This document shows, in pieces, positions 8,425 to 19,016 of a stretch of DNA of 38,091 nt. The DNA lies in NCBI RefSeq assembly GCF_018332475.1, contig NZ_BOQB01000006.1, positions 1 through 38,091 on the forward strand. Direction: 5' to 3'. The translations under genes and the position numbers were made by a program. How positions within the stretch are numbered: position 1 is the first letter of the stretch; each line of letters begins with the position of its first letter. Source of the DNA: Bacillus sanguinis (GTDB taxonomy: Bacteria > Bacillota > Bacilli > Bacillales > Bacillaceae_G). Below the pieces are notes generated by a model. The model was not told the DNA's origin, ran no database searches, and saw only the letters and a list, made by a program, of their open reading frames with translations.

Positions 8425-8496
8425 TGACCCGTACGGGATTCGAACCCGTGTTACCGCCGTGAAAGGGCGGTGTCTTAACCACTTGACCAACGGGCC
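8425..8496 (-). tRNA. tRNA-Glu (TTC)
   Basis: 72 nt. Acceptor GGCCCGT/ACGGGTC with one G-U pair, anticodon loop CTTTCAC with anticodon TTC, T-arm GGTTCGAATCC, discriminator A. CCA is not encoded: the gene is followed by TGT. Confidence 0.97.
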
Positions 8497-8509
8497 ACGA
8501 AAAATAAAA

Positions 8510-8585
8510 TGGTGAGCCATGAAGGATTCGAACCTTCGACCCTCTGATTAAAAGTCAGATGCTCTACCAGCTGAGCTAATGGCTC
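8510..8585 (-). tRNA. tRNA-Lys (TTT)
   Basis: 76 nt including an encoded CCA. Acceptor GAGCCAT/ATGGCTC, anticodon loop CTTTTAA with anticodon TTT, T-arm GGTTCGAATCC, discriminator A. First gene of the operon; Lys-Glu-Asp-Phe is the same order as the trnY locus between purA and walR of B. subtilis. Confidence 0.97.
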
Positions 8586-8623
8586 ATACTCACCAACGTC
8601 ATATTTTCGTGACGACAAGATGT

Positions 8624-8653
8624 ATCATAACATGTTTTCTTTGTTTTTTGCAA
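8624..8653 (-). promoter_or_regulatory. tRNA operon promoter
   Basis: Read leftward: -35 TTGCAA (8648-8653), 18-bp spacer, -10 TATGAT (8624-8629). It lies about 39 bases before tRNA-Lys and directly after the purA terminator, so the tRNA operon has its own sigma-A-type promoter. Confidence 0.75.
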
Positions 8654-8684
8654 TACCTTTTTTTATTTTTTTATAAAAGATAAG

Positions 8685-8712
8685 AAAAAACTCATGCGGA
8701 CATGAGTTTTTT
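8685..8712 (-). terminator. purA terminator
   Basis: AAAAAACTCATG, a CGGA loop and CATGAGTTTTTT form a perfect stem 14 bases after the purA stop. The A and T tracts make it potentially bidirectional. Confidence 0.85.
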
Positions 8713-8726
8713 CTCCAAAATATCAA

Positions 8727-10139
<1,413 letters not shown>

Positions 10140-10180
10140 TTATATTTTTACATTATGAAAGCCTTATCTTTCCTATAAAA

Positions 10181-10222
10181 AAAAAGAAACACATCTTATT
10201 ATAAGAAATGTGTTTCTTTTTT
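10181..10222 (-). terminator. dnaB operon terminator
   Basis: Read leftward, AAAGAAACACAT-type arms pair over 12 or more bases around an AT-rich loop and are followed by a run of T residues. It lies 10 bases past the dnaB stop and closes the yybS-gdpP-rplI-dnaB unit. Confidence 0.8.
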
Positions 10223-10231
10223 ATACTATCT

Positions 10232-11593
10232 TTATGCAGGCGGCGCATGTCCATCCTCGAAGCGACGTTCTAAGTTAACGAACTTATTGAACTCTTTAAC
10301 GAATGCGAGTTCTACTGAGCCTACAGGACCGTTACGCTGCTTTGCAATAATAATTTCAATCGTATTTTTATTTTCTGTTTCTCGGTCATAGTAATCTTCA
10401 CGATATAAGAAGGCTACAATATCGGCATCCTGCTCAATACTTCCCGATTCACGAATATCAGACATCATCGGACGTTTATCTTGACGAGATTCTACACCAC
10501 GAGATAACTGTGACAAGGCAATAACAGGAACTTGCAATTCACGTGCAATCCCTTTTAGTGTACGAGAAATCTCAGATACTTCCTGCTGACGGTTCTCTCC
10601 TGATTTCCCGCTTCCTTGAATAAGCTGCAAGTAGTCAATCAAGATCATACCAAGACCCTGTTCTTGCTTTAATCTACGACATTTTGCTCGGATCTCATTT
10701 ACTTTAATCCCTGGCGTATCATCAATATAGATACCTGCATTAGAAAGGCTACCCATTGCCATCGTTAATTTCGCCCAATCATCAGAAGTTAATGACCCAG
10801 TACGAAGTCTTTGTGCATCAATATTTCCTTCTGCACAAAGCATACGCATAACAAGCTGATCAGCACCCATCTCTAGACTAAAAATCGCTACATTTTCATC
10901 TGTTTTCGTCGCCACATTTTGTGCAATATTTAATGAAAATGCCGTTTTCCCTACCGATGGACGTGCCGCCACGATAATTAAATCATTTCGTTGGAACCCT
11001 GCTGTCATTTTATCTAATTCAGTAAATCCAGTTGGTATCCCGGTAACTTCACCTTTTTGATTATGCAAAAGTTCGATTTTATCGTAAGCATCTACAAGAA
11101 CGTCTTTAATATTTTGGAATGCTTTCGCATTCGTTTGATGAGATACTTCTAATATTTTTTTCTCAGCCTCATTTAAAAGGCCATCCACATCATCTTCTCT
11201 CTCATATCCATCTGACACGATATGAGTCGCTGTTCGAATTAAACGACGTAACAGCGCTTTTTCAGCAATGATTCGTGCATAATACTCTACGTTAGCAGCG
11301 GTCGGAACAACTTCTGCTAATTCTGCTAAGTAAGAAACCCCACCAACTTCTTCTAATAACCCTTGATCAGCCATCGCTGACGTCATCATTACTAAGTCGA
11401 TTGGCTCCCCCTTATCAGATAATCCAAGCATAACTTCGAAAATCTTTTGATGTTTCGTTCGATAAAATGAGTCAGGTACCAATAGTTCCGATGCTGACGT
11501 TAACGCATCCTGATCAATCAATATAGCACCTAAGACTGCCTGCTCAGCTTCTATATTATGCGGAGGGGTACGATCAGCCATTACATCACTCAT
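10232..11593 (-). CDS. dnaB: Replicative DNA helicase DnaB (DnaC in B. subtilis naming)
   Basis: 453 aa. N-terminal primase-interacting domain about residues 10-115 (PPHNIEAEQAVLGAIL), linker, then a RecA-like ATPase domain from about 175. Walker A is ARPSVGKT at 210-217, Walker B-type segment MILIDYLQLIQG, and SQLSRGVE with an arginine-rich DRDRETE-like loop follows. It is the hexameric helicase of the replication fork. Start is ATG 11591-11593, seven bases after AAGGAGG; the TTG two codons upstream sits too close. It lies 27 bases after rplI. Confidence 0.97.
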   Translation of the reverse strand: MSDVMADRTPPHNIEAEQAVLGAILIDQDALTSASELLVPDSFYRTKHQKIFEVMLGLSDKGEPIDLVMMTSAMADQGLLEEVGGVSYLAELAEVVPTAANVEYYARIIAEKALLRRLIRTATHIVSDGYEREDDVDGLLNEAEKKILEVSHQTNAKAFQNIKDVLVDAYDKIELLHNQKGEVTGIPTGFTELDKMTAGFQRNDLIIVAARPSVGKTAFSLNIAQNVATKTDENVAIFSLEMGADQLVMRMLCAEGNIDAQRLRTGSLTSDDWAKLTMAMGSLSNAGIYIDDTPGIKVNEIRAKCRRLKQEQGLGMILIDYLQLIQGSGKSGENRQQEVSEISRTLKGIARELQVPVIALSQLSRGVESRQDKRPMMSDIRESGSIEQDADIVAFLYREDYYDRETENKNTIEIIIAKQRNGPVGSVELAFVKEFNKFVNLERRFEDGHAPPA

Positions 11594-11620
11594 ACGCAAT
11601 CCTCCTTGCTTAACTTAGTT

Positions 11621-12067
11621 TTATTGTTCACTAACATGAACTTTTACTGTTGCTGTTACTTGTGGATGCAATTTCACAGTAACATTTGTATAGCCTAATG
11701 CACGAATTGCATCATCCATTTCAAATTTACGCTTATCAAGTTTAATCTTGTGTGATTTTTGCATCGCATCTACGATTTGTTTACTTGTAATTGAACCGAA
11801 TAGACGGCCACCTTCTCCAGATTTAGCCTTTACTTCTACAGTTAGTTTCTCTAACGTTTCTTTTAATTGTTTTGCACTTTCAAGCTCTGCCTCTGCATCT
11901 TTTTCTTCTTTACGCTTTTGAGCTTCTAAAGTTTTCATACTGCTATTTGTCGCTTCAGCAGCTAACCCTTGTTTTAGTAAGAAGTTATTTGCATAACCAT
12001 CTGGTACGTTTTTTACTTCGCCTTTTTTCCCTTTACCTTTTACGTCTTTTAGAAAAATTACTTTCAT
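11621..12067 (-). CDS. rplI: 50S ribosomal protein L9
   Basis: 148 aa, full length. N-terminal domain [21 protein letters not shown] with the typical GYANNFL motif binds 23S rRNA; a long charged connecting helix (about residues 40-75, [20 protein letters not shown] region) leads to the C-terminal domain with GRLFGSIT. Its start codon overlaps the gdpP stop by four bases (ATGA), which suggests coupled translation. Confidence 0.98.
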   Translation of the reverse strand: MKVIFLKDVKGKGKKGEVKNVPDGYANNFLLKQGLAAEATNSSMKTLEAQKRKEEKDAEAELESAKQLKETLEKLTVEVKAKSGEGGRLFGSITSKQIVDAMQKSHKIKLDKRKFEMDDAIRALGYTNVTVKLHPQVTATVKVHVSEQ

Positions 12068-14037
12068 GATTGTGTGCCTCCCTGTAAATAGTCATCAATA
12101 ACAAATCGAAGCTTCTCCTCAGCTTCATCTACTGTAACATTTTTCATTTGCGTGGCTGCATTTGTTAAATGCCCGCCACCACCTAAGTTTTCCATAATTA
12201 GCTGCACATTGACTTCACCTAAAGACCTGCCGCTAATTCCAATGAAATTCTCGCCACGTTTTGCAATAACAAATGATGCAGTAATTCCTGTCATTGTTAA
12301 TAATGTGTCCGCTGATTGCGCAATAAGCACTTGATCGTAGTAATCATCACTATCAACTTTTGCAATTGCAATTCCATTTGTATAAATGTACGCATTTTTA
12401 ATAGCTTTTGCAACCCGTAAATACTGATTTATATCTTCTTTTAAAAGCTCTTGTACAAGTACGGTATCTGCACCATGAGAGCGTAGATAAGAAGCGGCAT
12501 CGAACGTACGAGCACCTGTCCGGAATGTAAAGCTCTTCGTATCAACAATAATACCTGCTAACAACGCTGTCGCTTCTAACATTGTCATTTTTAAATTTTT
12601 CGGTTGGTATTCCAGTAATTCTGTAACAAGTTCTGCCGTGGAAGAAGCATATGGCTCCATGTAAACAAGCAACGGATCTTCAATAAAGTCTTCCCCTCGG
12701 CGATGATGGTCAATAACAACTACATTTTCAATCTTGCGTAATAGCTTTTCTTCCATCACCATTGAAGGTTTATGCGTATCAACAACAACAAGTAATGAAT
12801 CATCATTTGCAAATTCCATCGCTTGTTCTGGTGTAATAAAGTGAGACCATAATTCTTCGTTTTGTTTCACTTTATCCATTAAACGCTTAATTCCCTTATC
12901 AGAATCATTTTCATCTAGCACAATATATCCTTTGCGCTCATTTAATTGCGCTACCTTTAAAATACCAATCGCAGCACCAATTGCGTCCATATCAGGAGCC
13001 CTATGCCCCATTATAATGACGTTACTACTTTCTAATACTAAATCTTTTAATGCGTGCGAAATAACTCTAGCACGTACACGAGTACGTTTTTCTACCGGAT
13101 TTGTCTTACCACCATAAAACTTAACTTTACCTGTTGCTTGCTTAATAGCTACTTGATCTCCACCACGGCCAAGCGCAAGGTCTAAACCAGACTGAGCCAT
13201 TGCCCCAAGTTCTGATAAAGGTAAATCACCTGATCCAACACCGACACTTAAGGTGAGTGGTATATTCCTTTTAGATGTTTCTTCACGCACCTGATCTAAA
13301 ATGCTAAATTTCCCTTTCTCCATCTGCGCTAAAATACTCTCATTTAACACAACGAAGAATCTTTCTGAAGATGCACGTTTTAAATATGCTCCATACTTAA
13401 CGGCCCATTCATTTAGTCGTGATGTTACAAGACTTGTTATATTCGTACGTAATTGATCATCTAATCCTTGTGTAACTTCATCATAATTATCTAAATAAAT
13501 GACAGCCAAAACAGTACGTTGATCCTCGTACATCTTTTCAATCTCTGTTTGTTCCGTTACATCAAAGAAATAAATTAACTTTTCTTCTTTCCTTACAAAG
13601 ACACGAAACTTTCGATTATTTAAAGAGACTATATCATCGGAAGTTTCTCCCTTAATAAAAAGAAGTAACGTTTCTGATACATCATAAAGGTGCCATCCAG
13701 CTAATGCATGCTGCCCGAGACACGAAGATAAATAAGGATTCGCCCAATCAATCCCATAATCCTTATTGTATAACAAAATACCAATCGGCATTTGGTTAAA
13801 TGCTTCATTACTCACTTTCTTTACCCTTGTAATCATATCTGTCGTATGTTTCTCGAAATTCTTTTGAAAGTTTAGTTCAAATCGTACAACAAGAAAAAGG
13901 ACGATACAAAAAATACAGAAGGAGACTATCCCCATTATTAAATGAAAATAACAGAGGATTGAAATAAGCACAAACACAAAAAATGCCAATACGTAAACAG
14001 GATATAAAAACCACTGTTTCTTATAAAATTCAGGCAT
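12064..14037 (-). CDS. gdpP: Cyclic-di-AMP phosphodiesterase GdpP (YybT)
   Basis: 657 aa, the family length. Two N-terminal transmembrane helices (about 9-34 and 36-53), a PAS-like heme-binding-type domain about 75-165, a degenerate GGDEF domain about 170-305 in which the signature is replaced by SSERF, then the DHH domain: [11 protein letters not shown] (His345, Asp349, Asp351), VVDTHK (Asp420) and VIDHHRR (Asp443-His445). The DHHA1 domain ends with [10 protein letters not shown] near residue 615. It hydrolyses c-di-AMP to pApA, affecting wall stress, potassium balance and beta-lactam tolerance. All DHH ligands are present, so it should be active. Confidence 0.97.
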   Translation of the reverse strand: MPEFYKKQWFLYPVYVLAFFVFVLISILCYFHLIMGIVSFCIFCIVLFLVVRFELNFQKNFEKHTTDMITRVKKVSNEAFNQMPIGILLYNKDYGIDWANPYLSSCLGQHALAGWHLYDVSETLLLFIKGETSDDIVSLNNRKFRVFVRKEEKLIYFFDVTEQTEIEKMYEDQRTVLAVIYLDNYDEVTQGLDDQLRTNITSLVTSRLNEWAVKYGAYLKRASSERFFVVLNESILAQMEKGKFSILDQVREETSKRNIPLTLSVGVGSGDLPLSELGAMAQSGLDLALGRGGDQVAIKQATGKVKFYGGKTNPVEKRTRVRARVISHALKDLVLESSNVIIMGHRAPDMDAIGAAIGILKVAQLNERKGYIVLDENDSDKGIKRLMDKVKQNEELWSHFITPEQAMEFANDDSLLVVVDTHKPSMVMEEKLLRKIENVVVIDHHRRGEDFIEDPLLVYMEPYASSTAELVTELLEYQPKNLKMTMLEATALLAGIIVDTKSFTFRTGARTFDAASYLRSHGADTVLVQELLKEDINQYLRVAKAIKNAYIYTNGIAIAKVDSDDYYDQVLIAQSADTLLTMTGITASFVIAKRGENFIGISGRSLGEVNVQLIMENLGGGGHLTNAATQMKNVTVDEAEEKLRFVIDDYLQGGTQS

Positions 14038-14115
14038 GTATACAACTCCTATAAAGTAAAACTAACTCACCTTCCAGTTAGTTAAACAGATTAAAATAGT
14101 ATAAGGAATATTACT

Positions 14116-15051
14116 TTATCCTCCTATTTTAGAACGCAATGAAATCCCTAAATCAATTATACCTAAGATTGTCACAAGAGGAAACAGCATCGGAATAAAC
14201 ATGCAGACAACAAAACTAATAATAGGAACCCCTTTCGTAAAACCTTTTCTATGCGCTAGAAAAGCGATAAATGTCAGACCTTGCAGTACTAGTAGTAAAG
14301 CAAATATGACATATAGATTAGAAAATACCATATGTAAATATGATGTTGGTTCTACTTTTATAAAAGTTGATAGCAAAATAAATATAACGTAATACCAAAC
14401 GATACTCTTTGGTAATTGTGTATCTTTAAATTTAGGCCAAGGTATAACGTCATGTTTTAGCTTTCTTAAAGTACTACCTGATATCATAACTGTAATCCAA
14501 GAAAAACATACCGAGACCATTACAAGTAAACTTGGGAATAACGTTTGTAACACATCATTAAATTGTGCAAATAACTCTTTTTGCTCTTTACTAATCGGCA
14601 TACCAGCAGCAGTGACTATCTTTTCACTTTGCGCCATACTTTCATTAAGCATATTTTGCATTTGCTTCATTAAATCTATGTTAAAAAACTTTATACTTGC
14701 GACATAAATGAGCATAATACCAATTAAGTACGCAAGCATACCCGCCATCAAAATTTCTACCGGCTTTTTTCGTCTTTTATACATATATCCTAAAACGATA
14801 CCTATCAATCCAAACATAGTTGTCTTTACTAAGTTCATCGGTTGACTGACAATAACAGTAATAAAAAGCGCTGCCGTAAAAATTACAAAGGTGTTAGATA
14901 ATCTATATCTTATCGTTAGCAATATAAATGGCAATGGCAGCGCAAATGTTACAACTGCACCTAAAATTGGAACATACATAGATATAAGCAATAACATTGC
15001 ATATATCGCTAACAGCGATGCACCCTCAGTAATAAATTTCGTATTCTTCAT
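14116..15051 (-). CDS. yybS: DUF2232 multi-pass membrane protein (YybS)
   Basis: 311 aa, very hydrophobic, with about eight predicted membrane segments (for example AIYAMLLLISMYVPILGAVV and LYVIFALLLVLQGLTFIAFLA). It matches the YybS/DUF2232 family that precedes gdpP in Bacillus; the fold resembles ECF-transporter S components, but no substrate is known. The start is ATG with GAGAGG upstream. Only 36 bases separate it from the rpsR terminator and I see no promoter there, so transcription may come from readthrough or from inside rpsR. Confidence 0.85.
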   Translation of the reverse strand: MKNTKFITEGASLLAIYAMLLLISMYVPILGAVVTFALPLPFILLTIRYRLSNTFVIFTAALFITVIVSQPMNLVKTTMFGLIGIVLGYMYKRRKKPVEILMAGMLAYLIGIMLIYVASIKFFNIDLMKQMQNMLNESMAQSEKIVTAAGMPISKEQKELFAQFNDVLQTLFPSLLVMVSVCFSWITVMISGSTLRKLKHDVIPWPKFKDTQLPKSIVWYYVIFILLSTFIKVEPTSYLHMVFSNLYVIFALLLVLQGLTFIAFLAHRKGFTKGVPIISFVVCMFIPMLFPLVTILGIIDLGISLRSKIGG

Positions 15052-15087
15052 TATATAACCTCTCTTTCAAAAAAAGAAAAGCATAGC

Positions 15088-15123
15088 AAAATGCACAGTA
15101 GAGTCCGACTCTACTGTGCATTT
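15088..15123 (-). terminator. rpsF-ssb-rpsR terminator
   Basis: AAATGCACAGTAGAGT, a three-base loop and the exact complement form a 16-bp stem 9 bases after the rpsR stop. The following T tract is interrupted (TTTTGC), so readthrough to yybS is possible. Confidence 0.8.
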
Positions 15124-15132
15124 CATACGCTA

Positions 15133-15366
15133 TTATTCACCAACATATGGTAAAAGTGCCATTTGACGAGCACGTTTAATTGCAACTGTAAGTTTGCGTT
15201 GGTATTTTGCGCTTGTTCCTGTTACACGACGAGGTAAAATTTTACCACGCTCAGAAACGAAACGTTTTAATAAATCAACATCTTTATAATCGATGCGAGT
15301 GATGCCGTTAGCTGTGAAGAAACACACCTTACGACGTTTCGCACGTCCACCTTTGCGTCCTGCCAT
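15133..15366 (-). CDS. rpsR: 30S ribosomal protein S18
   Basis: 77 aa. Basic N terminus ([12 protein letters not shown]) followed by the conserved [21 protein letters not shown] and [13 protein letters not shown]. There is a single Cys (VCFF), so it is not the zinc-ribbon form. S18 pairs with S6 on the platform of the small subunit; here the two genes flank ssb in one operon. The S6:S18 complex is the expected ligand of the rpsF leader. Confidence 0.98.
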
Positions 15367-15411
15367 GTCTATTTCCCTCCATTCTTTGTTAAAACTAACA
15401 AATTTACTGTA

Positions 15412-15930
15412 TTAGAACGGTAAATCGTCGTCGGAAATGTCGATCGGTTGACCTACATTTGAAAATGGATCGTCATTCTTCGTAAATCCAGAGTTTCCTT
15501 GATTACCTTGGTTACCTGAATTACTAGATTGACCAAATGGGTTAGAGCTTTGGTTACCGAAACCAGCTCCTGATGGTTGCTGATTAAATGAACCACGTTG
15601 CTCCCCACCGCCATTACGCGGCTCTAAAAATTGTACGCTTTCCGCAAGAACTTCTGTTACATATACACGTTTACCATCTTGTCCATCGTAATTACGAGTT
15701 TGAAGACGTCCATCTACTCCTGCTAAGCTACCTTTTTTCAAATAATTTGCTACGTTTTCTGCTTGTTTACGCCATATTACACAATTAATAAAGTCAGCTT
15801 CACGCTCACCTTGTTGATTCGCAAATGCGCGATTCACAGCTAACGTAAAAGTAGCTACTGCAACACCATTGGGCGTGTAACGTAAGTCAGGGTCCTTAGT
15901 TAAACGACCAACGAGGATAACACGATTCAT
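15412..15930 (-). CDS. ssb: Single-stranded DNA-binding protein
   Basis: 172 aa from ATG 15928-15930 ([10 protein letters not shown]). A TTG immediately before it would add one residue and has a slightly better distance to AAGGGAGA, so the exact start is uncertain. OB-fold domain residues 1-105, then a Gly/Gln/Asn/Ser-rich linker (about 108-155) and the acidic tip DISDDDLPF that binds replication and repair partners. It coats single-stranded DNA at the fork and in recombination. The second gene of rpsF-ssb-rpsR, the usual Bacillus arrangement. Confidence 0.96.
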   Translation of the reverse strand: MNRVILVGRLTKDPDLRYTPNGVAVATFTLAVNRAFANQQGEREADFINCVIWRKQAENVANYLKKGSLAGVDGRLQTRNYDGQDGKRVYVTEVLAESVQFLEPRNGGGEQRGSFNQQPSGAGFGNQSSNPFGQSSNSGNQGNQGNSGFTKNDDPFSNVGQPIDISDDDLPF

Positions 15931-15959
15931 CAATCGAACCACTCTCCCTTATATATCAA

Positions 15960-16250
15960 TTATTTTTCTTCTTCTTTAACAACGATATGACGAAGGATGT
16001 CTTCGTTGATCTTAGCTAAACGGTCGAATTCATTAATCGCTTCTGCGTTAGAGTTCACGTTTAAGATCATGTAGAAACCTTCACGTAAGTCGTTGATTTC
16101 GTAAGCTAAACGACGCTTACCCCACTCTTTCGTGTTAATGATTTCTGCACCATTGTTTGTTAAAACACCTGCAAAACGTTCAACTAAAGCTTTTTGAGCT
16201 TCTTCTTCAACGCCAGGACGAATGATGTACATAATTTCGTACTTTCTCAT
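15960..16250 (-). CDS. rpsF: 30S ribosomal protein S6
   Basis: 96 aa from ATG 16248-16250 ([13 protein letters not shown]), with AAAGGAGGTG upstream; the open frame further upstream runs through the leader hairpin. [19 protein letters not shown] is the family signature. S6 binds S18. The ribosome-binding site can pair with a segment at 16293-16298, which fits S6:S18 feedback control. Confidence 0.98.
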   Translation of the reverse strand: MRKYEIMYIIRPGVEEEAQKALVERFAGVLTNNGAEIINTKEWGKRRLAYEINDLREGFYMILNVNSNAEAINEFDRLAKINEDILRHIVVKEEEK

Positions 16251-16258
16251 TACACTTT

Positions 16259-16300
16259 CACCTCCTTTTGGTCTAAACGGCCCGTAATGGGCAAGGAGCA
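16259..16300 (-). promoter_or_regulatory. rpsF leader: candidate S6:S18 autoregulatory structure
   Basis: On the transcript, GCTCCTT (16293-16299) is complementary to AAGGAG of the rpsF Shine-Dalgarno (16262-16267). Between them a GCCC-ATTAC-GGGC hairpin is directly followed by CGTTTAGACC, giving a CCG next to the apical stem. This is the layout of the known S6:S18 leader motif, in which the protein complex stabilises a fold hiding the ribosome-binding site. The pairing is visible; binding is inferred. Confidence 0.7.
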
Positions 16301-16331
16301 ATTAATTTATAGTAATTACTCACGAGTTTAG

Positions 16332-16360
16332 ATTATATCATAGTAAGTTAGATGAATCAA
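16332..16360 (-). promoter_or_regulatory. rpsF operon promoter
   Basis: Read leftward: -35 TTGATT (16355-16360), 17-bp spacer, perfect -10 TATAAT (16332-16337), about 80 bases before the rpsF start, leaving room for the structured leader. Confidence 0.85.
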
Positions 16361-16373
16361 CTCACCCATACAT

Positions 16374-16408
16374 AAAAAACTTGGCAAACACATAATATAT
16401 TTGCCAAG
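16374..16408 (-). terminator. ychF terminator
   Basis: Read leftward, CTTGGCAAA, an 11-base AT loop and TTTGCCAAG are followed by TTTTTT. It lies 34 bases after the ychF stop and just upstream of the rpsF promoter. Confidence 0.85.
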
Positions 16409-16441
16409 CTTATATCTTAATTTTTCCTAGGAAATATTAAA

Positions 16442-17542
16442 TTAAACGTTGAAGCGGAAGTGCATAACGTCTCCGTCTTTTACGATATACTCTTTTCCTT
16501 CTAAACGAACTTTACCAGCTTCTTTTGCAGCTGTCATAGAACCGTTTGTCATTAAGTCTTCGTAAGAAACTGTTTCCGCACGAATAAATCCACGCTCGAA
16601 GTCTGTATGAATTACGCCAGCACATTGCGGTGCTTTCATACCTTGTTTGAACGTCCATGCACGCACTTCTTGCACACCAGCTGTGAAGTAAGTAGCAAGT
16701 CCTAATAAATTGTATGCAGCACGAATTAATTGATCTAAACCAGATTCTTCAATACCTAATTCTTCAAGGAATACTTTTTTCTCTTCCTCGTCTAGTTCAG
16801 CGATTTCTTCTTCGATTTTTGCACATACAACGATTACTTGAGAATTTTCATTTGCAGCAAATTCTTTTACCATTTGTACGTATTTATTTTCAGAAGGATC
16901 CATAATATCATCTTCGCTTACGTTTGCTACGTATAACATCTCTTTCGTTGTAAGTAAATGAAGACCTTTAACAATCTTCATTTGCTCTTCTGTAAATTCA
17001 ACAGTACGAGCTGGTTTTCCCTCTTCAAAAGCTTCTTTTAAGCGAACTAAAATTTCATGCTCATATACTGCTTCTTTATCTTTTTGTCTTGCTAATTTCG
17101 CAACACGTTCGATACGTTTATCAACAGATTCTAGATCCGCTAAGATTAACTCTAAGTTGATTGTTTCAATATCATCAATCGGATCTACTTTCCCTGAAAC
17201 GTGTGTAATATTTTCATCTTCAAAACAACGAACAACTTGGCAAATTGCATCTACTTGGCGAATGTGAGATAAGAATTTATTTCCTAACCCTTCACCTTTA
17301 CTAGCACCTTTTACGATACCTGCAATATCAGTAAACTCAAATACAGTCGGAACAGTTTTTTTCGGTTCTACTAATTCCGTTAATTTATTTAAACGCTCAT
17401 CTGGTACTTCTACAATCCCTACGTTTGGATCAATTGTACAGAATGGATAGTTTGCAGATTCTGCCCCTGCTTGTGTAATTGCATTAAATAAAGTTGACTT
17501 CCCTACGTTAGGTAATCCAACAATCCCAGCCGTTAATCCCAT
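16442..17542 (-). CDS. ychF: Obg-family ATPase YchF (OLA1-like)
   Basis: 366 aa from ATG 17540-17542 with AGGAGTG upstream. P-loop GLPNVGKST (residues 8-16), DxxG-type DIAGIVKGAS about 68-77, and NVSEDD in the place of the GTPase NKxD motif, which gives this family ATP preference. A coiled insertion about 130-210 and a C-terminal TGS domain (FKQGMKAPQCAGVIHTDF and VKDGDVMHFRF) complete it. YchF binds ribosomes and is linked to stress responses; its exact task is not settled. Ortholog of B. subtilis yyaF. Confidence 0.96.
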   Translation of the reverse strand: MGLTAGIVGLPNVGKSTLFNAITQAGAESANYPFCTIDPNVGIVEVPDERLNKLTELVEPKKTVPTVFEFTDIAGIVKGASKGEGLGNKFLSHIRQVDAICQVVRCFEDENITHVSGKVDPIDDIETINLELILADLESVDKRIERVAKLARQKDKEAVYEHEILVRLKEAFEEGKPARTVEFTEEQMKIVKGLHLLTTKEMLYVANVSEDDIMDPSENKYVQMVKEFAANENSQVIVVCAKIEEEIAELDEEEKKVFLEELGIEESGLDQLIRAAYNLLGLATYFTAGVQEVRAWTFKQGMKAPQCAGVIHTDFERGFIRAETVSYEDLMTNGSMTAAKEAGKVRLEGKEYIVKDGDVMHFRFNV

Positions 17543-17573
17543 ATTTTTCACTCCTATGTCTCAATCTTTCATC

Positions 17574-17602
17574 ATTATAGATAGTAACGAAAAAAATGAC
17601 AA
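17574..17602 (-). promoter_or_regulatory. ychF promoter
   Basis: Read leftward: -35 TTGTCA (17597-17602), 17-bp spacer, perfect -10 TATAAT (17574-17579), 31 bases before the ychF start. Confidence 0.75.
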
Positions 17603-17616
17603 GTTTCCTCCAAACG

Positions 17617-17653
17617 AAAAAAAGTAACAGCTACCCATTGCAACTGTTACTTT
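17617..17653 (-). terminator. DUF951 gene terminator
   Basis: Read leftward, AAAGTAACAG, a 13-base loop and CTGTTACTTT are followed by a T run. It begins five bases after the stop codon at 17658. Confidence 0.85.
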
Positions 17654-17657
17654 CTCT

Positions 17658-17855
17658 CTATTCTTCGTGCTTCACAAGTATTTTTTTTACCTTACGATCA
17701 AATTCTCTTCGAGGAATCATTACTGAATGGTCACATCCCTCGCACTTAATGCGGATATCCATTCCCATACGAATAATCTTCCAGCGATTCTCACCACATG
17801 GGTGGGCTTTCTTCATTTCCACAACATCGTACAAGTTATATTGCTTTTGCTCCAT
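17658..17855 (-). CDS. yyzM: DUF951 small zinc-ribbon-like protein
   Basis: 65 aa. Contains HPCG near residue 19 and KCEGC near residue 40, spaced as a possible zinc site, then a basic C terminus (RREFDRKVKKILVKH). This is the DUF951 family, found beside ychF and an MscS channel in Bacillus (B. subtilis YyzM). Nucleic-acid binding is plausible from the charge but not shown. It lies 20 bases after the MscS gene and is probably cotranscribed with it. Confidence 0.85.
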   Translation of the reverse strand: MEQKQYNLYDVVEMKKAHPCGENRWKIIRMGMDIRIKCEGCDHSVMIPRREFDRKVKKILVKHEE

Positions 17856-17875
17856 TCTCCGAACCCCTCTCCATA

Positions 17876-18757
17876 CTAAATTGCTTTTCCACTAACCAAT
17901 TCTTCACGATTATATAAAACCATACGTGGATATGGAATTTCAATCCCATGTAAATCTAGACGATTTTTAATTTCTTTACGAAGTGCTCTTGCAATAACAG
18001 CATGTTGCATCGGCTCTACTTCCGCGATAACACGTAATATAACTTCTGATGCAGCCAATGTTTGCACACCTAATAACTGAGGCGTTGTTACCATTTGCGC
18101 ATACTGTGCAGGTAATTCTTGTAATAACTCTTCAATGACTTGCTCTGCTTTCGCTATGTCAGCCTCATAAGAAATAGATACATCAACAAATGCTACACTA
18201 TTACTAACTGAGTAGTTCGTAACTTGAATGATACTTCCATTTGGTAAAGTATGAATTTCGCCTGTCCAACTCTTTACTTTCGTTGTACGAAGTCCAATTT
18301 CTAAAACGACTCCCTCAAACTGACCAATTTTTACATAGTCACCGACTGAAAATTGATCTTCTAACAAAATAAATAATCCTGTAATGACATCTTTCACTAA
18401 ACTTTGAGCACCAAATCCGACTGCTAAACCAATTACCCCGGCACCCGCTAATAAACCAGATGCATTAATATTAAACACACCTAAAATCGCAATTAGCATG
18501 ATGAACATAACAACGTATGCCACAATATTTTCAAGTAACTTCGCTACTGTAACTGTACGACGCTCTGAAATTTGAATTGGTGAACGACTTCCCATACGAA
18601 ACGCATTTCGTACAATTGCACGCGCAACTCGTACAACAACTGCACCAATTATTAAAATAATACATATTTTCAATGTCGCTGTTCCAATATCAGCCCAACG
18701 ATCAGCATTTAATAAATACTGCTTCGTGGCATTAAACCACTTTGTTAATAAATCCAT
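17876..18757 (-). CDS. MscS-family small-conductance mechanosensitive channel
   Basis: 293 aa. Three membrane segments (about 26-46, 71-93 and 97-120) are followed by the pore-lining signature GLAVGFGAQSLVKDVITGLFILLEDQFSVGD and the beta domain with GVVLEIGLRTTKVKSWTGEIHTLPNG. This is the short MscS architecture (B. subtilis YkuT type) that opens under hypo-osmotic membrane tension. ATG start with GAGAGGTAGAGGT upstream. Confidence 0.92.
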   Translation of the reverse strand: MDLLTKWFNATKQYLLNADRWADIGTATLKICIILIIGAVVVRVARAIVRNAFRMGSRSPIQISERRTVTVAKLLENIVAYVVMFIMLIAILGVFNINASGLLAGAGVIGLAVGFGAQSLVKDVITGLFILLEDQFSVGDYVKIGQFEGVVLEIGLRTTKVKSWTGEIHTLPNGSIIQVTNYSVSNSVAFVDVSISYEADIAKAEQVIEELLQELPAQYAQMVTTPQLLGVQTLAASEVILRVIAEVEPMQHAVIARALRKEIKNRLDLHGIEIPYPRMVLYNREELVSGKAI

Positions 18758-18803
18758 GTACCTCTACCTCTCCAGCCAAAATTTCTTTTTAGTTATCCTT
18801 CTT

Positions 18804-18832
18804 ATTGTATCAGAAGTCTTCTAATTGCTGAA
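18804..18832 (-). promoter_or_regulatory. Possible MscS gene promoter
   Basis: Read leftward: extended -10 TGATACAAT (core 18804-18809) with a weak -35 TTCAGC at 17-bp spacing. The rest of the 18833-19016 gap is AT-rich; I could not identify a clear sigma-F, sigma-G or sigma-A promoter for the divergent yyaC. Confidence 0.4.
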
Positions 18833-19016
18833 AAAATTTTATGACTTTAATTACATTTGTTATCCTCCATACAGGTATAAAATGGAACGAATATATATAT
18901 ACTAGTACTATTATTTCCGTTTTCACTTAAGTTTTACAGCAAATACGCACTTATAGTTTTCCATTTTACTCACTATATAACATATTTTGAAAATTTATTA
19001 AAAGGATGGGTGCTTC

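Noticed and set aside
8305-8520. Open frame of about 70 codons across the tRNA genes
   Set aside because: It runs through the Asp and Glu tRNA genes on their own strand; cloverleaf sequence lacking stops explains it.
12064-14037. GdpP as an active diguanylate cyclase
   Set aside because: The GGDEF signature is replaced by SSERF, whereas the DHH motifs are intact.
17596-17895. 99-codon rightward frame opposite the DUF951 gene
   Set aside because: It covers the terminator and the whole DUF951 gene, which has the recognisable product; no supporting start signal.
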